A DNA stretch of 9,985 nucleotides. It comes from JBHHZM01 sp046758065 (GTDB taxonomy: Bacteria > Pseudomonadota > Alphaproteobacteria > JAAXGF01). A program made the position numbers and the translations under genes. The stretch spans positions 1-9,985 of the forward strand of contig JBHHZM010000111.1 in NCBI GenBank assembly GCA_046758065.1. Reading direction: 5' to 3'. The notes under the pieces are model-generated. The model worked only from the letters and a program-made list of their open reading frames with translations. It made no database searches and was not told where the DNA came from. Positions 6,731 through 9,985 of this stretch are shown here, piece by piece (the first letter of the stretch is position 1; the number at the start of each line of letters is the position of its first letter).

Positions 6731-8137
6731 TCAAAACCGCACCAGCACTTCCGAGCGAATCCCGACTCCCTCATCGCGGTTCTCCCGCGCCGCGGCGAAA
6801 CCGTCGATGCGAAAAATCAGGCGGGTGCCGATGGCCTGCTGGAACCGGGTCCCGATGGCGGCCGCGTCGTCGATCTCGGACGACGTTCCCTTGCGTCCAC
6901 CCACTTCGAGGACGATCTGCGTTCGATGGTCATTAAAGAACCACTGGTAACCGAGCGATGCGCCGAGGACCTTGTCCGCCCGGTTGCTGAGCGGCGCCGC
7001 GTAATTGCCGAGGCCGACGGCGGCGAACAGGAGCCCGACGCGACCGAGCGGACCGCCAGCCGTCTCATCGCGGGCCGCCGAAGCGAACTCGTCAATGGCC
7101 CAGAAGGCGTTGCCGTAAGCGACGTTGTCGGTCCTCGCCGGCGTTGTCGAGACTTCCGCGAACAGCAGGCCGCCCGTGCTGACCGCCGCGGACTCCTCTT
7201 CCAGCGAGATCGACGCGTTGCCTCGGAACGAGGTGTTCCAGTGACCGAAACGCTGGGTCGCGCTGGCGCCGACGTAAAGCCCGTCGCCGCCGAAGGCGTC
7301 GTTCGACGTGACATAGGCGACGTCGAGGTTGGTGGTGGTCGCCCGGAAGTCCGTCTCGGTGAACAGGCCGAAGACGAGAGCGTCGTTGTCTTCGGTGTTG
7401 TTGTCGCGGTCGATCTCACTCCATCCGAACAGAGCGGTAATCCGGGTGTCCACCGAAGCATTCGGAATGAACACCGTATCGCGTGTGATGCCGACGGAAT
7501 CGATCGTGTCGTTGAACATCATCCCTTCCTGAAAGAAGATCAGTTGCCGTCCAACGGCGAATCCGTAGTCGAAGCTGCCGGTATCCTCCGGGTCCAGTTC
7601 GGGAAAGATCTCGCCGAACTCGCCTTCGAAAAACAAGGTCGTGACGTCGGCGTTGAGCCTGTCCCGCGTACCGTCCCGATCGTCGGGTTTCCAGATGTGG
7701 CCTGAAAACTCGCCGTGATCGTGCAACGGCTGGATTCCGAACAGGATTCGTTCGGTGCCGCTGAGCTGAAGGTTGGCGAAGAGGTCGAGACGGTTGGCCC
7801 ACTCGAGCACGTCCGGGTCGTCACCGTTGTCGACGTAATTGATCGCCGTCCGCAGGTCCCCGAAGACCCAGAGCGCCGGCGTCCACACCGCGCCGGTCGG
7901 CAACTCGATGCCTCCGGGGATGTTGCCCTTGCCGAGGAAACTCGGGCCGATTTCGATGATCGGGGGCGTGCGCCCGGGCAGCTCATCCTCGGTTTTCATG
8001 GGAATGGGTTCGGTGGAGAGCGCGCTGCTCTCGCCCGCACGGGCGTCGCGCGCGCCGAGGCCGCCGATCATGGAAATCGCAACGACGGCCACGACCGTCC
8101 GGACGCGCCGGCCGGTTCCTCTCCCGTTTCCATGCAT
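6731..8137 (-). CDS. Outer-membrane beta-barrel (porin-like) protein, unrecognised family
   Basis: The chosen ATG gives 468 residues. It follows a G-rich ribosome site by 6 nt, whereas an upstream in-frame start at 8182 would add 15 residues ahead of the signal peptide. Residues 1-34 form a Sec signal peptide: Arg-rich n-region, hydrophobic core at about 14-28, and a likely cut after Ala-Arg-Ala at 32-34. The mature protein has no cysteine. It has many alternating polar/aromatic stretches separated by Asp/Asn/Gly-rich turns, and it ends in Val-Arg-Phe; all of this is typical of outer-membrane barrels. A short segment, EWANRLDLFANL, sits in the first third. I do not recognise a named porin family. 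It lacks the N-terminal CxxC of MtrB-type conduits. It sits between a pentahaem cytochrome and a flavin reductase, so a role as an outer-membrane sleeve or substrate pore for the redox system is plausible but unproven. Confidence 0.82.
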   Translation of the reverse strand: MHGNGRGTGRRVRTVVAVVAISMIGGLGARDARAGESSALSTEPIPMKTEDELPGRTPPIIEIGPSFLGKGNIPGGIELPTGAVWTPALWVFGDLRTAINYVDNGDDPDVLEWANRLDLFANLQLSGTERILFGIQPLHDHGEFSGHIWKPDDRDGTRDRLNADVTTLFFEGEFGEIFPELDPEDTGSFDYGFAVGRQLIFFQEGMMFNDTIDSVGITRDTVFIPNASVDTRITALFGWSEIDRDNNTEDNDALVFGLFTETDFRATTTNLDVAYVTSNDAFGGDGLYVGASATQRFGHWNTSFRGNASISLEEESAAVSTGGLLFAEVSTTPARTDNVAYGNAFWAIDEFASAARDETAGGPLGRVGLLFAAVGLGNYAAPLSNRADKVLGASLGYQWFFNDHRTQIVLEVGGRKGTSSEIDDAAAIGTRFQQAIGTRLIFRIDGFAAARENRDEGVGIRSEVLVRF

Positions 8138-8143
8138 TACCAA

Positions 8144-8151
8144 CCCCCCCT
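8144..8151 (-). promoter_or_regulatory. G-tract ribosome binding site of the beta-barrel gene
   Basis: The minus strand reads A followed by seven G, 6 nt before the ATG at 8137. This supports that start over the upstream in-frame candidate at 8182. The homopolymer inside the ribosome site is unusual. Confidence 0.6.
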
Positions 8152-8209
8152 GCACCCCGACAATTACGGCAGGTCCGTGCATACGCCGGCCCGCCGCATT
8201 CCATGATGT

Positions 8210-9985
8210 TCAGCTCTGGTCAACCGGCGTCGGCGCGACCTCCTCGAACGTTCCGGTCTCGACGTCGATTTTCAGACGGCGTTCCCAGACGACCAGGGAT
8301 CCCGCGACCACCGCGTCGGCGATCTCCTTGGGACTCATGCCGTAATCGAAACCGGCCCCCTGGATCGCCGCGATGAGATTCACCGGCACCATCTGGGAGA
8401 TCAACTTGACGGAAACGTCGTAGGGACCTCGCCCCGTCAATCTGCTTCCGTCCACGACGTAACGGGCGAATCGACTGCCCGACGGTTCGATGGTCTGCTT
8501 GTGCTTGCGCACCCCCAGAGGCCGGCCGTAAAGGGTGGTCGGTCGCCGCTCGGGCCGCACGAAAGGCAGCGCCGATACCGATTCGTTCACGGCTAGGACC
8601 TGTTCGCGCTCGCCGCCGCGCACCAGGCGGACCACGAACTTGGTCTGAAGGCTGAACAGGTCCTCGTCGATCGGCAGTTCCCCGTTGTGCACATAGAGCG
8701 AGTGCGTATCCCGCACGTCTCCGTTGGGATCCCGGTCGCCCGACACGTAGACGAGCGATCCGTCCCGGTCGGTGACCTTGACTTCGAGATAGATCAACCG
8801 TTCGGCGTCGAATCCGGTGGGCACGCCGTGGCCGTTGGTCGCGTTCCGGACCTCGACGCTCATCTCGATGGCGTCCCGGTCGATGCGATCGACCGCGATC
8901 CCGCCGATGTGAAATCCGTTGCGCAGAACTTCCAGGCGTTTCGCGCGAGCCCAGGCCATGCGCTCGAACTGCTCGTCGAGGATTTCGCGCGCATCGTAGC
9001 GGTCATCGATCGACTGCCACGCCGCCGGGAACTCGTAACCCTCCGGTATGTCGTCCTCGAAATCGTCGGTTCCCCAGCCGGCCTCGAAATCGAACTGCAG
9101 CCATTCGGCCAGGGTCTTGAACTCGGCCGCCCGAACGTTGTGCGGGAAGATGCCGGGATGAATGATCGGATAGTCCGGCCCCGCAAAAAAATGGTTGGTG
9201 AGCTTGCGCGGTTTGGTCGGGACGCCGCCCACGATCGCCGCCGGACCCTCTTCGTAGCCCGCATTGACGCCTTGCACCTTGCCCATATGGCAGTCCTGGC
9301 AGGTCACGCCGTCGCGGGCTGCTTCCGTGCGCTTGAATTCGGCGAAGGCTTCTTCGAGGCGAAAACCGTTCAGCAGCGTCACGTCGTGGCAGGTTCCGCA
9401 AAAGCCGGGCGTGCTCAGTACGAAAAACTTCTCGACCTTGGTATGGATCGCGCGGCCGGCCACCCCGCGCTCGGTGACCACCCGATATTCCTCGGGCCGA
9501 CTGAGGATCCGCCGGAGCTCCTCGTCGCCCCGCGGGCCATAGATGGGGCTCAGCAGGTCGCCCTCCTGAAGCGCCAGGCGTCCGCTTACCTTGCCGTAGT
9601 TCTGATTGACGCGGTGACACACGACGCAAGTGATGCCTTCGCGCGACGTTGGATGGCGCTGCAGATTCGAGACGTAGACCGACTCGCCCAGATTCATGCC
9701 GACCTGGTTGTGACACCGGATGCAGAAGTCGCCGTTGGTCCCGCTGGTCAACTGGTTGATGGCGATCTGCAACGCCATGTAAACCGGGCTGAGCTGTGCA
9801 TAGGCGTGCTGCGAGACCGACCATTCCCTGTACTGCTTGACGTGGCAGGTGGCGCAGGTGTTCGCCGACGGATACCTGTCTTCGAGGAACAACGCCTCGT
9901 GCGCCTCGCCGGCCGAGGGTTCGGGCTCGTCCTCCACCGTTTCCGACGGCGTCTCTTCCGTTTCGGTCTCGTCGGTCAACAACTC
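8210..9985 (-). CDS. Pentahaem cytochrome c with large C-terminal non-haem domain (5' partial)
   Basis: The reading frame is open to the right edge, so the true start and export signal lie outside the window; a TTG at 9982 is in frame but has no visible support. Counting from that TTG, five CxxCH c-type haem sites are seen: CATCH 43-47, CIRCH 87-91, CVVCH 119-123, CGTCH 195-199 and CQDCH 228-232, in an arrangement like the cytochrome c554 family. No haem site follows. Residues about 360-590 look like the beta-rich domain found at the end of many multihaem cytochromes, with a GHGVPTG motif at 384-390 whose His385 could be a distal haem ligand. The visible N-terminus (about 3-30) is an acidic Glu/Thr/Pro linker. 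It is first in the visible operon, 72 bp ahead of the beta-barrel gene. Multihaem cytochrome identity is firm. Periplasmic or outer-membrane location and electron-transfer role are inferred, and an enzymatic role is not excluded. Confidence 0.93.
   Translation of the reverse strand, partial: ELLTDETETEETPSETVEDEPEPSAGEAHEALFLEDRYPSANTCATCHVKQYREWSVSQHAYAQLSPVYMALQIAINQLTSGTNGDFCIRCHNQVGMNLGESVYVSNLQRHPTSREGITCVVCHRVNQNYGKVSGRLALQEGDLLSPIYGPRGDEELRRILSRPEEYRVVTERGVAGRAIHTKVEKFFVLSTPGFCGTCHDVTLLNGFRLEEAFAEFKRTEAARDGVTCQDCHMGKVQGVNAGYEEGPAAIVGGVPTKPRKLTNHFFAGPDYPIIHPGIFPHNVRAAEFKTLAEWLQFDFEAGWGTDDFEDDIPEGYEFPAAWQSIDDRYDAREILDEQFERMAWARAKRLEVLRNGFHIGGIAVDRIDRDAIEMSVEVRNATNGHGVPTGFDAERLIYLEVKVTDRDGSLVYVSGDRDPNGDVRDTHSLYVHNGELPIDEDLFSLQTKFVVRLVRGGEREQVLAVNESVSALPFVRPERRPTTLYGRPLGVRKHKQTIEPSGSRFARYVVDGSRLTGRGPYDVSVKLISQMVPVNLIAAIQGAGFDYGMSPKEIADAVVAGSLVVWERRLKIDVETGTFEEVAPTPVDQS

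Noticed and set aside
6731..9985. MtrAB-type extracellular electron conduit
   Set aside because: The cytochrome has five rather than ten haems in the visible part, and the barrel has no cysteines and so lacks the MtrB N-terminal CxxC. Only a loose functional analogy is kept.
1..9985. tRNA, rRNA, insertion sequences or attachment sites
   Set aside because: Nearly all bases are within seven coding regions and the short gaps show no tRNA-like fold, transposase fragment or flanking direct repeat.

Overview
This GC-rich window appears to come from a Gram-negative bacterium. The evidence is Sec-type signal peptides, many exported c-type cytochromes (CxxCH haem motifs) and an outer-membrane beta-barrel with a C-terminal Phe. 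Nothing visible fixes the phylum. A Pseudomonadota-like or other diderm environmental lineage is a guess from composition and gene style.

All seven genes lie on the minus strand, are tightly packed, and read right to left as one probable transcription unit. In transcription order they are: (1) a 5'-truncated pentahaem cytochrome c (8210-9985, off the right edge); (2) an outer-membrane beta-barrel protein (6731-8137); (3) a FAD/NAD(P)/[2Fe-2S] oxidoreductase (5369-6640, TTG start); (4) a tetrahaem cytochrome c554-like protein with a basic C-terminal tail (4205-5248); (5) a fusion of two cyclic-nucleotide-binding domains to a four-cluster [4Fe-4S] ferredoxin module (2440-4155); (6) a five-helix dihaem cytochrome b-like membrane protein (1622-2443); (7) a 3'-truncated hexahaem cytochrome with a cysteine-rich, probably cytoplasmic N-terminal domain and an acidic octapeptide-repeat tail (1-1625, off the left edge). 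Genes 5/6 and 6/7 are joined by 4-bp ATGA and GTGA stop/start overlaps. The other gaps are 49-120 bp. No stretch above 300 bp lacks a gene.

Together the parts make a nearly continuous redox path across the envelope. It would run from NAD(P)H to FAD/[2Fe-2S] (gene 3), to 4x[4Fe-4S] under possible cyclic-nucleotide control (gene 5), to dihaem cytochrome b in the inner membrane (gene 6). From there it would pass to periplasmic multihaem cytochromes (genes 7, 4, 1) and perhaps to the outer-membrane barrel (gene 2). The direction of flow, the terminal substrate and the physical order are inference. No recognised catalytic terminal oxidoreductase (HAO, NrfA, molybdopterin enzyme) lies in the window. 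I do not recognise this gene set as a named system; it is best described as a candidate nucleotide-responsive trans-envelope electron-transfer module.
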